Below, piece after piece: positions 52,196-64,000 of a stretch of DNA of 64,000 nt (positions within the stretch are counted from its first letter, which is position 1; each line of letters begins with the position of its first letter). The translations under genes and the position numbers were made by a program. Origin of the DNA: Marsupella aquatica (lineage: Eukaryota; Marchantiophyta); assembly GCA_973895155.1 (NCBI GenBank), contig OZ316895.1:24552001-24616000 (forward strand). The letters run 5' to 3'. The notes under the pieces were generated by a model, which was not told where the DNA came from, ran no database searches, and saw only the letters and a list, made by a program, of their open reading frames with translations.

Positions 52196-53984
52196 AAATT
52201 TGTGACTTCTTGTGAACTACACTTGCAATAATGTGACTGATGTGACTCTTTTATGTGATACATAAAATTTAAAGGGCTTCACAATTAGTGTGGTTAACAC
52301 TAGTTGTGATGGACAGTGTAGTAAGATATGCTAGTTGACAGACTCACAAAATTTCAATAATACTCTAGACTGCCACAATGTTTATAGTTTCCTTTAGAGC
52401 TCTCCTGTAAGCGTGATTGCTGATTCGAAATCCAAACTACAGGGCAATGGTTGTGTATGTTTTCCAAAGCCTCGACTGCTGTGTTTTGAACGGTCAGCCA
52501 GGATCTTAATGTAGCATCAATAACGAGCAATTGTTATAGGAATGTTTGAATCAACTACAATGTCCACCATAATTAGTGTCAGTGACCAATAAGTGATTAA
52601 AATGACTCACACTAATTTGTGTATAATTCTTTGGAATTTGGGAATCACAATAATAATTAAGTATGTTAAGTCACACTAATTATGGACAAATGAAAGGAAG
52701 AAGTACAGTAACCGTCAAGGACTTGAGAGATAAGACATTATATTCTAGGTCGTTAGGTATGATCTTTCTCTTTGGAAACGATTCAATAAATAGTACAGTC
52801 AACAGTTCCTCCGTTAAGCTTAGTAAAGTAAATGGGGTAGTCTAAGTGCTAGATAATCATTTTCTTAATTTCAAGACGCACATCAGCATTACAACCTCTT
52901 CGAGCAACCCCACCATAGCGAATATCTATTGTAGTCCTTAGGATTTGGGCAACAAAGAGTCGACGATGTAATTGGCAGGACTGACCCTCCAGTTATGCAG
53001 TTGGGATCTGGCCAACCTAAGAACCAAGGAAAGAGCGCACACGCAGAGGGGCCATATCGAACCAGACAAGACGACTGGAGATTGCAAACTAAGAGTGTCG
53101 ACAATGACAAATATCAACGAAGTGAGGAACCTCGACTACACTCGAGGTTTTAGATGTGTTACGTACGTACTGTCTAGTTGACGCCACACCTGAAGCCGAA
53201 ACCCCAGATTTAATTACATCGGTGGCGACTATCGTTTTCAAGCGATAGACTGAGGAGTCCCGCACATAGTCCCCCCCTAAGTGGAGATAAACATTCTTTT
53301 AACAACTGTGGCAGTATGGAAATGACCATCTGCTTCACCCAGACCAGATAGAAACCATGCATTCACTGCTTTCAATCTCAAGGCTGATCCTTGCCAACCT
53401 TTACTAGCTAAAGTATAGAGCACAGCGGCTCGATCAGACTGTCTTGCTTCGTCGATCCAGACATTACACTAAAACGATGAGAAAGTCGTAAAGTAGCTCT
53501 TCCTTTCTCTACACAAGTAATGTTACAGATCAAGCTGTTACGCTCGAGCCGATCGAATCCTTACAAGGAACTCTGTCGCTCTCAAGTAGAAGGAGTAAAC
53601 ACGCTAAAAACCAGACGTTGGGCCAAGTATCCGTCTTCTTTCCACTGCGTAAACGAACCTTTGCCGGGTGGGTGTTCTAACAGGAAGAAAGGAATTTGCT
53701 TCATTCTAGTACGTATTAAGGCGATACTCAGAAATGAAACGAGATGCTGAAATTGTTAAGAAAATCCTGATCCTGCTCGCAGTTGTTGTATCAGAGAGCA
53801 ATGATGTAGAGTCCTTTGGAATCATCTTTATATTGGCCGGGTAGACCAAAGAAGGGTTGGAAATGGTCGAGGGAGAACTGACCCCGAGTTCCAATCCAGT
53901 CTGCCAGGTTACATTCGATGAATTGGATAGTGTTGTAAGCAAATCATGATACACCTGCAAAATTGATCGGTACTGAACAACTGA

Positions 53985-54440
53985 TCAGTCATCGTCGCTC
54001 CACATCCTCGACTTCTTGAAATGCTTCATGCACTCCAAGAGGATGTCTGCGGGAGCAGCAGTGGTTGCTACCACAGTCACTCTTTCTCTGAACCAGTTGC
54101 ATTCCACAGACTTCACACCCTTCAATTCTCCAATAGCAACTTTTACTGTCTCCTCGCAATTACCGCAGCACATATTGACCTTCAACGCTACCGTTGTTTC
54201 TTTCTTCTTGTCTGTGCCCTTGGGGTCGTTCTTCCGCTTGTCGTGATCATCCTTCTTCGCGGGAGTAGGATCGTTGTAGAGGTAATTGTAGGAGCGAAGG
54301 TATTGAATGGGATTCGACCCCACTTTCTTTCCACTGGACGCATCTTGGCCACTTGGATTCTTTTTGTCACCCTTCTTCGCGGCCCTCGGAATCCACACAG
54401 GTTCTAGGTGTCCAAAGGACGACTCCTTTGTAAATGACAT
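53985..54440 (-). CDS. HMA-domain protein 4
   Basis: A single-exon gene of about 151 residues, start MSFTKESSFGHLEPVWIPR at the ATG 54438-54440; the frame is open 19 codons further. The signature is altered (SSFG in place of LFYG) but EPVW is kept. The linker is Lys/Asp-rich with a short Tyr patch (YLRSYNYLYND). The HMA domain begins TTVALKVNMCCGNCEETVK, with CGNC as the metal-binding pair, then GVKSVECN, ERVTVVATTAAPADIL, and the tail KKSRMWSDDD. The M before CC (MCCGNC) is nearer to the Atx1-type MxCxxC than the other copies. No CaaX box. Paralogue of the genes at 30.2, 35.8 and 48.8 kb. Confidence 0.88.
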   Translation of the reverse strand: MSFTKESSFGHLEPVWIPRAAKKGDKKNPSGQDASSGKKVGSNPIQYLRSYNYLYNDPTPAKKDDHDKRKNDPKGTDKKKETTVALKVNMCCGNCEETVKVAIGELKGVKSVECNWFRERVTVVATTAAPADILLECMKHFKKSRMWSDDD

Positions 54441-54843
54441 ACTGCAGTTTGTGTCGTGCACGGAACCAGGAGCTTTAGCCAATTGTTGTTGCAGCACCCG
54501 TCATATAGAGGATGCCAGATGGATAGCGATCCACAATTGAAGACCGGGATGACCACTACCTCAGCTAGATAAATTCGCTACGGAGCAAAGTAGTGATGAA
54601 CGATTGCAACACAGACACGAGTTTGAAGAAGCCTTTTGAGTATCGATACGAAGAGGTACGCACTTTGCCTAAACGGAAGAACGCACCAAAATCAAAGCAA
54701 GGTTGGACAGCCAAGCATTCGCTTTCTTGGAGAGGTCGCCTCTGTAGACTTTAGCGGAAGTGAGAGAGAACTTCGGTAGATCGAGCCAGAACTGAGACTG
54801 AGACGAGGCCGGAGCTTGAGGGAAGATAATTACTGATACTGTC

Positions 54844-54851
54844 TTATATAA
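54844..54851 (-). promoter_or_regulatory. Probable TATA box of HMA gene 4
   Basis: TTATATAA, about 405 bp upstream of the chosen start; the leader would be about 370 nt. Confidence 0.45.
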
Positions 54852-57300
54852 TTTCGGACATGAGTTTTAAAATGACATTTAGAGCGAGAATCAACGATGA
54901 TACTTGCTGTACTCGGTCATAGATCCTGGACCCAGATGAGAGCCCATGACGTGCTGAGAGAATATAAAATTGAGCTCCTCAGTGCTCTCATCGCGGCACC
55001 ATATGGTCCGGATTGTGCTCCACGATCGGTTCGCTTGCAAGAAACGACATCGTTGGCGACGCTTGTTTTAGAGTACATGATGTAAGTGTGCAGTCGTAAA
55101 AAGCAATGCAAGCCAGACACTGCATGCAAATGTGGAGTCCGCGACGATATCTAGGCTCCGGCACTCCACTCCATTTCAAAGACAAGTAAATTATATACAA
55201 CAAGTATCAGCCCGCGAAGGGTGAGGGGATCTGCGTGTACCTCCGACAAATTGGGGCCGCCATACTAGGCACCAAGAAAGGTTGAGTGCTAATGTTTAGA
55301 AGTGCGAGCTAAAGTGCAGAAAAAAGCCGATTGAAGCGACAAGATCCAAAAAAGAATAACGGGTTAACCGCACGACTACTGTAGACTATGGAGATTTTAA
55401 AGTTTGATCCAAAGATGAAATCTCGGTCTTCTCGGTTTCTACCAAAATTTTCCGCTGGGTTTTTATTTACGTTTGAAAACGACATGGACATCTATTTCTT
55501 TTTACATAGGAATTCTTTACTAGCAAAAAGTTTGGGAAGCCATCTAAGCTATGGCTCTCGACTTAGATCTTTATTTCCACTTAAGTAGCAACCAAGTGAA
55601 ATGAGGTATAATCTGGGAGGCACAATCCAAACTTTCAACTTCAACACTAGCCATGTCAAAAACCTGATTTCCCCATTTTTAGTGCTTTTTCCTGATCGAA
55701 AGTGTGGAGCAAAGTCTCACTGTAGAGGAAAACAATGCCAAAAAGGGAGAAATATTGGACCTTTCTCCCTCTTTATATGGCCAGTGGTGGTTTAGATAGG
55801 ATTAATTTGTAAGCTTACCTTTACAAGTGAGCATTTTCGCAAAGGTAGAAACCCTCAACACATCTTAGAATCTTGTCAACCCTTATGGTTGAGACTTACT
55901 ATTTCTAGACACACGGCAAAATTGAGAGTCCTGGTAGGAACAGTGAAATACCTAGTGTTTTCCCTAGTATTTTGTGAGTCCTTGGAGGACTAGGAAAGAT
56001 CCTATTTGGAGATCCATGAGAATCTAGTTTCCATGTACCTTGATCCTGGAATACTTGCTTTTCCCATATGTGATTCTTTTATCTGGGAGATTGTAGAATT
56101 TCCATTGAGAAAGGTGAGAAAAGCTGAAAAGCTGAGAAGTTCTGGAAGACACTATTTTATAACCAAAAAATGCATACATTTTTATTTTTCATTTTTTTAG
56201 GGGAAACCCCACAGAAAGAGAAGAATCAGTCACAATAGTTGGGAAATGTCAGCCACAATAGATGAACCCAAGACCTATCAGTCTCTATTCAAGTGAACTA
56301 CCACAAAGTCATGCCCCTCAAAAAACACTTACATTCGTGTCATGAATCATAAATGTATTAAACTTCACTGCCACACTGCTCACTGAAATTTATTTTGTTG
56401 AATATTGCAAAGTGGTGGTTTTGACCCCCATTCAATCTGGGAAGTTTACTTCTTTGTTAATTACCCTAGGAAATTGTCAAACTAATAGGATATCCTCCTA
56501 CCTGATCCCTGGACCATTTTTCCCCGGATTTTTCCCTGTGAGACTTGAGTGCATGTCTTGAATGGAGGCAAAGTGCTCTGGCAATTATTGCTGAACAAGA
56601 ATTGTAGTCAATATTTCCAGTACAAATGACCAGGCAAACCCCATGATCTTTTGAATGAAACTCTGAACAAATGACATGAAAACCCATCAAAGTCAAGTTT
56701 AGTGTAGCACATTGTTACGGAAGTGGAAATTAAGGAGGACTGACTTCCTCATTGTCAAAAGTAGGCCCCAAGAGAGGATGTCCCCACATGCGCAAGAAAT
56801 ATTTACTTCAGCCGATGAGCAGCAAGCACTGAAGCCTCTTTAACTTTCTTCATGTTAAGCTCTTGCCCCCGCTGTTGGCCTTCAAGAAATTCAAATCTGA
56901 ACGCAGACTCCATTTTACAGGCCAAAGTCATCACCGCTATGGCTCTGTGCTAACCCTAAACCCTAAGCTGGAAAACTGCGGACCCTGATCCTATAGAAGG
57001 AACCACAGTACACATTCCCAACCGATCTCACCTTCTCTGATACTCATTGAATTGGGAAGGTAGTCACCCAAGACAGCCTGACTCACCTCTGGATTTGATT
57101 GTGACTAAACAGGAATGCTTGTTGAAATATCCACCCCACAGCAACAGTTTCTGAACTCTTGTCTTTTCTCCCTTAGATTTTGCTACCAATCTAGCTGTTC
57201 TTTAGGACTAAATTAGCTGTCATTAATTAATGTGTCTTTCAGATTAGTGCCCGGTTTGAAATGACGTTTCAACTTGCCATTTGTCACATATTTGCCTATA
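54852..57300. other. Intergenic, no gene seen
   Basis: Only short shadow ORFs; two telobox units at 56953-56968. Confidence 0.5.
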
Positions 57301-57309
57301 TTCCCTGGC

Positions 57310-57600
57310 CGGCCCCCAACTTTCCTGACCCCCTCCCGGCCCCCTCCCGGCCCCCTCCTGGACTCTCCAAAACCCTCCTGGCCTGGTCCCGGACTCCCCT
57401 GATTTAGCAAGCCAGCCCCCAGTCAGGGGTTGGGACAGGCGGCTGGGGAAGGGCCGGGACAGGTTGGGGCCAGGGTCAGGGGAGGGGGGGGGGTGTGGAC
57501 GGGTTGGGCCAGGCCGGGGCCGGGTTGGGGCGGGGTGTGGGCTGGTTGGGGCCAGGGCGGGGACGACCGGTTGTGACATATGTGGGATGTAGGGGTCCAG
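57310..57600. repeat. Strand-asymmetric C-rich then G-rich block
   Basis: 57310-57415 is C-rich on the plus strand with CCCCCTCCCGG repeats; 57420-57565 is G-rich with GGTTGGGGC-like repeats and a run of ten G at about 57482-57491. Many G-runs are in quadruplex-compatible spacing. The two halves are partly complementary and could fold into a large hairpin. Not coding by composition. Confidence 0.7.
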
Positions 57601-58800
57601 ACCCCTCATTTGTCGGACAAGTCCAAACAGGGGATTAGTGGCACTTACTTCTTCTTGCCTTTACTTTTCTTGTGTGCATTTACTTTTCTTGTGTGCGGGT
57701 GCTATGTTACCTCACTTGTGTATTTAACGCTCCTCTGATGAAGGAATTAACAAGTGATTTTAAATATACCCAACATTTCTACAGTTCCGACCCAAGAGAA
57801 TATTTTCAGCTTTCAACAAATACGGTGCGACACGAGACATGACCAAAAACATTAGATGAATGTGAGATTCATATTTCCCCTAACAGAGCGCACAACAGAT
57901 CATAATAGGGGGTCTGCAACAGAAAGACAATTGTACCGCCAGGTATTGGGGGCTGTATAGGAAACAATCTGAGCGCTGCATGCTAGCTTCCTTAACTTCT
58001 GTTTTTGGATCCCAGATCCTTGTCCACGAACTCTGCTACTCGGCCTGGACTGATGTCCAAGCATTCAGCAACATCATTAGAAATAGCATGAAATTCATAT
58101 TCCTCAGTCAGAGAAAATCTACTAACCAAGGCAATCTAAACACGGATTGAGCTGAGTGTAATCAAGAAATGAGATTGAGCTTTCTTCTTACCAGCTCCTG
58201 TGTATTTATTTGATCATGCTCGTTGGAGCAGCGATATTACTTAGGCTCGTTGGGAGTGTCTGTTTCAGAATATAGATCCTTGTATCAAATCTCTATTTTC
58301 CTCCAAACAATCTTGTCTTGCTCCCGTGCCAAAAACAGCTTTTGTGAGCCATATTTACAGTCATGCATGATTGTGAAGGTTTTACTTCAAGTTTCTCCTT
58401 GATAAGACATATGAAATCACTTATGTCAGTGGACTTACGATGCATAACTCTGCTCATGCATTCAACATAGTTCAGAAAATTACTGTAGATAACTTCGTTT
58501 GTCTGGATGATACGATGGTAGAAACTGATTTAAGAGTAAACCCGAGAGTAAATCGCTCTAAGACTGGGAATTTTTGGATATCATAGCATTGCTCGCCTAT
58601 AAGAACATAATATTCCATGATGTGACTTCAAAAGATTATCTTGTCTTGAAATCACTCTCTTAGTCTCTTGGCTTGAAAGTACTGTTGGCACGGACAAGTG
58701 GACATTAGAGCAAGATTTTATGCGGTGAAACGATATCGTGGCTCACCAACATAGGAGACACAAGTCATGTTGACAGTGGATATAGCGCTTCACCTTAATT
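57601..58800. other. Intergenic, no gene seen
   Basis: ORFs are below noise. No repeats were recognised except a short direct duplication of TTACTTTTCTTGTGTGC near 57660-57700. Confidence 0.5.
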
Positions 58801-59116
58801 GAATTTCGCTGGAGGCACCGTTAACCATTTGAATCTGAAAGGAAGTCTCCAGGGACCAGGGCCCATTATGGGCAGTCCTGTTCCTGAATTTCGCAGAAGG
58901 CACCGTTAACCAGTTGAATCTGAAAGGAAGTCTTCAGGGCCCATAACGGGCAGTCCTGTTCCTGAATTTCGCAGAAGGCACCGGTAACCAGTTGAATCTG
59001 AAAGGAAGTCTTCAGGGCCCATTATGGGCAGTCCTGTTCCTGAATTTCGCAGTAGTCAACGTGAACCATTTGAATCTGAAAGGAAGTCTTGAGGGCCCAT
59101 GTTCATGAATTTCGCA
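58801..59116. repeat. ~77-85 bp tandem array, 4 units plus partial
   Basis: GAATTTCGC recurs at 58801, 58886, 58963, 59042 and 59107. Each unit contains AACCA[GT]TTGAATCTGAAAGG, AAGTCTTCAGGG and GGGCAGTCCTGTTCCT. The array ends about 200 bp upstream of the TATA box at 59318. Confidence 0.9.
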
Positions 59117-59317
59117 GAAAGAATCGTCGAGCAATGCCTCGTTTTTCTTCGTGTCAGCGGAATAAAGGATGGCGTGAAGTGTCCATAAGGTTTTCCTTAC
59201 CTTAGGGAGACCGAGTGTATGCGTCTGGTCAATTGGACTTCAGGTCTGTGTACTGGAGCACGCGCGGACTTTCAAATGCGCACGAATCACACGCGATGCA
59301 TGTTGTTCGACGCGCTG

Positions 59318-59325
59318 TATAAAAG
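59318..59325 (+). promoter_or_regulatory. TATA box upstream of a small ORF
   Basis: TATAAAAG, a good plant TATA box. The ORF starts 32-35 bp downstream, unusually close to the expected transcription start. Confidence 0.45.
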
Positions 59326-59349
59326 ATATGAAGGCAGTAATACTAAAGA

Positions 59350-59616
59350 ATGATGGAAGGCCAAGATGGCGTTTTACATACAAAACTATTTTTATCAAAG
59401 CTCCCGATTTCAATATGCGAATCTCTCATCATCGTCCTCGTCACTGTGTCAGTGAGGTACATTACAGTACCGAAAACCCACGCCCAAAGCGAGGGCATGG
59501 AATGTGACCTTTGTACAGGGTGCCCATATTACTCCCTTTTCCGCGGGAGGCCGACATTAGTAATGATATGTAACGGGTACAAAAAGATGACGAGCTCACA
59601 AGAGCCATGCAAATGA
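59350..59616 (+). CDS. Candidate small Cys-containing secreted peptide (88 aa)
   Basis: The ORF begins MMEGQDGVLHTKLFLSK and has one hydrophobic stretch (ICESLIIVLVTVSVRYITV, about 22-40) followed by KTHAQSEG, which could be a signal-peptide cleavage region. The mature part would start with MECDLCTGCPYYS and contain five Cys. Some small plant cell-wall proteins have such a C-x-x-C-x-x-C start, but I cannot assign a family. The minus strand has a longer overlapping ORF (59462-59929) with no recognisable feature. The case rests on the TATA box and the layout. Confidence 0.3.
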   Translation: MMEGQDGVLHTKLFLSKLPISICESLIIVLVTVSVRYITVPKTHAQSEGMECDLCTGCPYYSLFRGRPTLVMICNGYKKMTSSQEPCK

Positions 59617-59929
59617 GCGTCCCTGGTCTCAGAACACGTACGAGGGAAGGATGAATGGACATGCCGGAGGTGCGGTACCTTGAATGGAGAAATGATTTCC
59701 AATCTGTAGCGTTGCAGACTGCAAGTACAGTATATAGTATAGGACAGTTCTCAAAAGCTTCCCAAGTTTGAAATTCTTCAATTGAAGCAGTTTTTTCAAC
59801 ACAAGTGGGGTACGGTAAAGACCTTTTTTGAAGCACACAATCCAATCTACGAAAGTGTTTTGGAAGAGCATGTGCTACGACCTCATTACTGCTGCAGCAA
59901 GTGCAATCCGTACCTTGATAGCAATGCAT

Positions 59930-62900
59930 AGTACAGTCTTTCTTTCCTCCTCGATCATTCTACCAAGCGTTTTTTAGCATCCCAGGGCTTAAGCTCGTAT
60001 TTATTGCACATGTGCATACACCAGCAACAATTGCAGTACAGCACCGTAGTTTACATAATTATGGAACCAGGTCGGTGCTTAAGGCTATTTAAAAATGAGA
60101 AAATTTATATGCTCAGAGTGTTTCATGATCCAACCACTAGCGGTCCCAAGTTTTGCCAGCGAATGATCGATCAGGTTTTTTTTAAGGTCAAGATCAGAGG
60201 CGAGTAGGCATTATGGCTACGTACTGCCCATTGGCTTGCCTAAGTAGAGGTAGCCACGGTATGTTTTTGGCTGCATGTACTGTAGTAATGTGATCTGTCC
60301 ATATGGACTCAGTTGGCCACAAGTCTAGGTTATGTATCAGAAGATTTGGCAGGTTTGAAGTTTGAGCCACGGCCTCAAATAAGCACAAGCCAGGAAAAAT
60401 AGGGCGATGAAATAACCTGCTAAACTAGATCATAAATCACTCTTACCAATTGTGAAGTACAAAAACATGAATAATTATTAACCTCCATTCATCGAAACAC
60501 ACCTGCTGCCAAGTACTTTAGCTGCTGCCTGGTGCACACGTATATGCGGAGGAGGTGGCCATAGATACATTGATATGGTAGGACACAGGCTGTCCAGGCC
60601 AACAGTGGCTTGGGAGGGGCTACACAGTCAACCCTCGGGAGTACTCCTGAGTACCCACAGTGTCACCTCAGTATATAAAAATGTAGATAATAAGAATTTA
60701 AAACTTCCCTTTGGGAAAGCAGCTGGGCATAATCCCAAGGCAGGATTTGGGGAATTTTTGCCATTAAAAACAGGGGCAGAGTGGGTTTAGGGTTTTTTGT
60801 TTTCTTTGCCTCAAAAGAACCAAATGAATTCCATTCAAATAGCCAACATACAAAAACAGTGGGCCACAAAGAGCACCAACCCAGGGGACCGGAGGTCAGA
60901 GTGCAAAAACCGGTGGGGCCGGGACCAGGGAGGAAGCTGAGCCCATAAGGGACAATTAAACAAGAAATTTAGGAACTACAGCCGGAATAGCACACTCCTA
61001 AAGACCGACCAGTGACCAGGTTCCGGTGGGGTTCCTGCCAGTGGATCCGTGCGGGAGCAAAGCTCCAAACAGTCACAGAGTGGGTCGCCTTGTTTTCGTG
61101 TGGGGGTCCCCATGTGGTTGGGATGCCAAAAGCTCCATCTGCGTAGTGATGACAGAGGCAACTTGGATCCTGCAATGGCTTTTGGCTGGTAAGATTCCAA
61201 GTTGGAGCTACAGGAGTTTGAATCAGGGTTAATGGGGTAATGGCTACAGTCCTTGCTAAAGTGAATGATTTCAAATTACAACTAAAAAAAAGAATTATTG
61301 TGATACTTCCCTTACAATCTCTCAAGCTATGGAGGCAAGCTCTGGTTTGCATTGCTCATCGACAATGAAGTCTAGTGGGCAGCTGCTATCCACAACATAT
61401 GAGCCAGTTGCATCCCGTTGCAGTGGGAGGTTCTTTGCTGTTGTTGAGTTACTGCATTGTGGGCCAAAACGCTGCAAAAATGATTGCTTTAGCTTGAGTT
61501 TTGAGGGGCTATTCTTGCCCATTATGATCTCATAATAGGGAATGAATACACTTAAAATGCCTGCATTGTTTTCCATGCAGTACAAGATTACAAAGAGAAA
61601 TATTAGAAGGGCATTAAGGTAGTTCTATTGTTTTGTTGTTCTCTTTTACGCTCACTGACAGTAGTCTGCAGCAACCTCGTAAACCTTGCCCCCTGCGCCA
61701 TCTCCCCCGCCCCTAAATAATTAAATGTTATGAAGAAGATCGATGAACTTTTAATGCACCCCGCCTTCTCCCTTCCTCCCTTTCTTTTGACACTGATTGA
61801 GAGTGAAGTCGGAACGACGGCACAAGATTCGTATTGCCCTCTAGGGAAAAGTGAAGTTCGTTGGTGGCTGGAAAAGGTAGAGAAATACAGTCCTAGCAAC
61901 TGAATATCATCGATCACGTCACGAATCATTGGCAGAAGCGGAAAAACAAGGCAGAAAATGTGAAATTCTTGAAAAATTGAATCATTATCTAGTTCTTGTC
62001 GGTTTACAAGGCTAATGTCCGACAAGGTTGTAGGGAAATGGGAGTGTACCGTTGAAGGATTCCAGTTTCCGTGAGGAGGCATTTTGCCCCAGTCAGAAGA
62101 CAAAAGGAGACATGGCGATTGATTGATTTGAAAGTTGTCTGGTCTCCGACATTCCCAACGGGACTAGTGAACCTGCCCCAGACTATGTTTTGCTGATGTG
62201 AAAGTCTAAGTTATGACTAATTTAACTAATTAGTCATGCTCCCGTTAATTTAGTCGAGCACGGATGAAGAACTCGGTCACTGAACATGAAGTCAACCGAC
62301 GAAGTGATCGCGTCCTCCATCGATGATTGCCAGAGAAATCTTCGAAGGGACAAAGTTTCGTCTAGGTCAAGTAAAATAGCTACAAACTCATTTGTCGAAT
62401 GACATTGAAATAGTCTATAGCATGGGGAGTTCCAACGTATCAAAACGAATCTGGTGTGACTTCGAATTGCAATCATCACTAGGATCTTGTTATTGAACTC
62501 GAGCAACAAAATCTCTCGAGACGGAGCTTCTGTCTGTGTGGACAGAAATTCTTATCGTCAAGATTGTGGATCACCTTTCCACAGTTGGGGTTGAATGACT
62601 TCGATCCTGCTCATCAGCATCTTTCCAAATCGACCCTTCAGCAGCCAAATGTGACTGTTTTTAGTTCGTTTTGGTTTTCACAAAAGACATCGTTAGATAA
62701 AAAACTTTTCCAGACCGAATCTAATTCCCAAACTAACGACTTTTGTCCAACAATCCATCCAAGATCTTTAGGACGGGAACTGATGAGGAAAGTGTTGTTT
62801 TCTCCCACGACACTGAATCCATCCAATATGATAGAATTGACCAACTTCTTTGTCTGTGAAAGACTTTACTGCAGTTGTTGTGGAATGAAAAAAATATACT

Positions 62901-64000
62901 GAGTGGGGCCATGTGTAAAACACGGGGTAGAAAAAGCTACTCAACCAGACCCTGATGGACAACGTTCCAGTGAAATGTGATGAGAGGGGCTGGTAAGGCC
63001 GGGTTCTAGGGTGTTGAGGCGGGGGCAGTCCAAGCAATACTTCATGTGCGTCACTTATTATTGAGCTTTTCCGCTGAGCCCAACAAGCATCCAAAGCTAC
63101 GAGCAAGATTTGCAAAGACCCTCCCATCGTGAGCGTTGATTGCCACGTTGATTGAGCTTCAATGCAAGTCCTGGAGCATTAAGCGGGAAAAATTGAAGAG
63201 GGCTGATTGAGAGAGCTCTAATTCGCTGCTTTGAGCTATACTAGGGCATCTCAGAACTCTGCCGCGGGCCTGAAGTTAACAGAGTCATGGTGAATCCCGA
63301 AACTCTGGTTACGCGACCAAATAAACGATCTTAAAACTGAGGGAGGCAGCATTGACCCATTGGGCCCCAGCCCGCATTGAACAGTGTGTTACATATGCAG
63401 ATTCCCATGTGGCATGCACTGACTTGTGCGAATTTGTTGGTGAGTGTGGGCTTCACTAATAGAATTTGAAACACGTCCCTGTTCTTGAAGTAAATATCCC
63501 TTCATTCTCAGCTACACACCTTCACTAACTGACTTGTCCCAACCCCTGCCCGTGTTTTCTGTATGCACCTCCAAGTTAACCCCGCTCGCTTTCTGTAGTC
63601 ACCTTCTCCAGTGACGACCGTCGGCTTCACTCTTTCTGCCTGCACCCCCACTCACTTGCCTTGAGAGTAGCTTTGGATTGGGATTATATAATGATAGATT
63701 CGGGCCTGCTTGAAAGGCTTTTTTGTGGGGCCACACTAAGTATCTCTCTGCGAATGGAAAGTATGAGCATTGACAAAATGGCACCAGCGCGCCACTTGGG
63801 AAAGTGCTACAGTAAGTTCCACCGATTGGTAATGTACAGCGCTAAGCGAAGTCTGGACGTACCGCTTCGAATTCCTTGTCCGGAAAGCAAATAAGTACTC
63901 AAGCATGGGGAACAGGACTTGGGACAAAATCTGCACGTTACAGTTGTTGGGTTCAAGGAACCGAAAAGGCGAAAACCCCTGCGTGGAGGAGCAGATCAGA
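59930..64000. other. Intergenic, no confident gene
   Basis: Shadow ORFs up to 166 codons on both strands without motifs. Low-complexity C/T segments; no repeat array or RNA gene recognised. Confidence 0.45.

Larger units (their letters stand above)
49323..53984. other. Intergenic, one MITE-A relative
   Basis: No gene is supported. A 78-codon ORF at 50910-51146 and others have no domain. A palindrome of the 9838 type lies at about 51606-51630 and a MITE-A relative at 51885-52195. Confidence 0.45.

Noticed and set aside
59462-59929. 155-codon minus-strand ORF
   Set aside because: Overlaps the plus-strand ORF that has a TATA box; shows no motif.
61603-62103. 166-codon minus-strand ORF
   Set aside because: Irregular composition with no domain, no promoter signal and no relation to neighbours.

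Overview
The window looks like a gene-poor, repeat-rich stretch of a plant nuclear genome. The reasons are spliceosomal introns (GT...AG), TATA-type promoters, short AAACCCTA telobox runs, many small inverted-repeat elements, a Ty3-type retroelement, a large DNA transposon and a dispersed family of plant-style heavy-metal-associated (HMA) proteins. The elements (DNA-methyltransferase-bearing retroelement, PHD finger, DUF7869-type transposase) suggest a streptophyte outside the flowering plants (bryophyte, lycophyte, fern or charophyte-like), but the species cannot be named from this sequence.

Layout. 1-12.2 kb is non-coding or relict sequence: three kinds of MITE-like element (337-617, 1569-1739, 4632-4798), short tandem duplications, a degenerate repeat block, and one 49-codon ORF at 7.7 kb that shares an N-terminal motif with the HMA family. 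12.26-25.90 kb is a ~13.65 kb DNA transposon bounded by identical 19-bp inverted ends. Its left arm reads leftward and encodes a DUF7869-type transposase, broken by a 296-bp MITE flanked by a 9-bp target duplication. Its right arm reads rightward and encodes (i) a protein with a ParB-like region followed by an N4/N6-type DNA-methyltransferase-like domain, with one clear intron and several in-frame stops, and (ii) an FCP1/NIF-like phosphatase-fold protein in two exons. About nineteen ~20-29 bp palindromes, core GTCGAGATSATCTCGAC or its CTCGAG variant, are spread through the space between the arms, the introns and the right end.

25.9-40 kb has a broken TLC-domain gene fragment (27.1 kb), two intact single-exon HMA genes on the minus strand (30.2 and 35.8 kb), local duplications, and a fragment resembling a pepsin-type aspartic protease (39.7 kb). 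40.35-45.9 kb is a decayed Ty3-like retroelement in the order retropepsin, C5-cytosine methyltransferase, reverse transcriptase (RNase H deleted), integrase, PHD finger, then repeats that probably belong to its LTR. 48.3-54.4 kb carries two more HMA genes: one on the plus strand with three 126-bp repeats in its leader and a frameshift near the C-terminus, and one on the minus strand. 54.5-64 kb is mostly empty, with a strand-asymmetric G/C-rich block (57.3-57.6 kb), a four- to five-copy ~77-bp tandem array (58.8-59.1 kb) and, just after it, a TATA box and a small ORF that could encode a Cys-containing secreted peptide.

The most unusual content is the 13.65 kb transposon. It combines a ParB-like/methyltransferase-like protein, a phosphatase-fold protein with a weakened active site, and a large set of palindromes that could be binding sites for one of its own proteins. 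All functional statements rest on motif recognition by eye; no database search was run.
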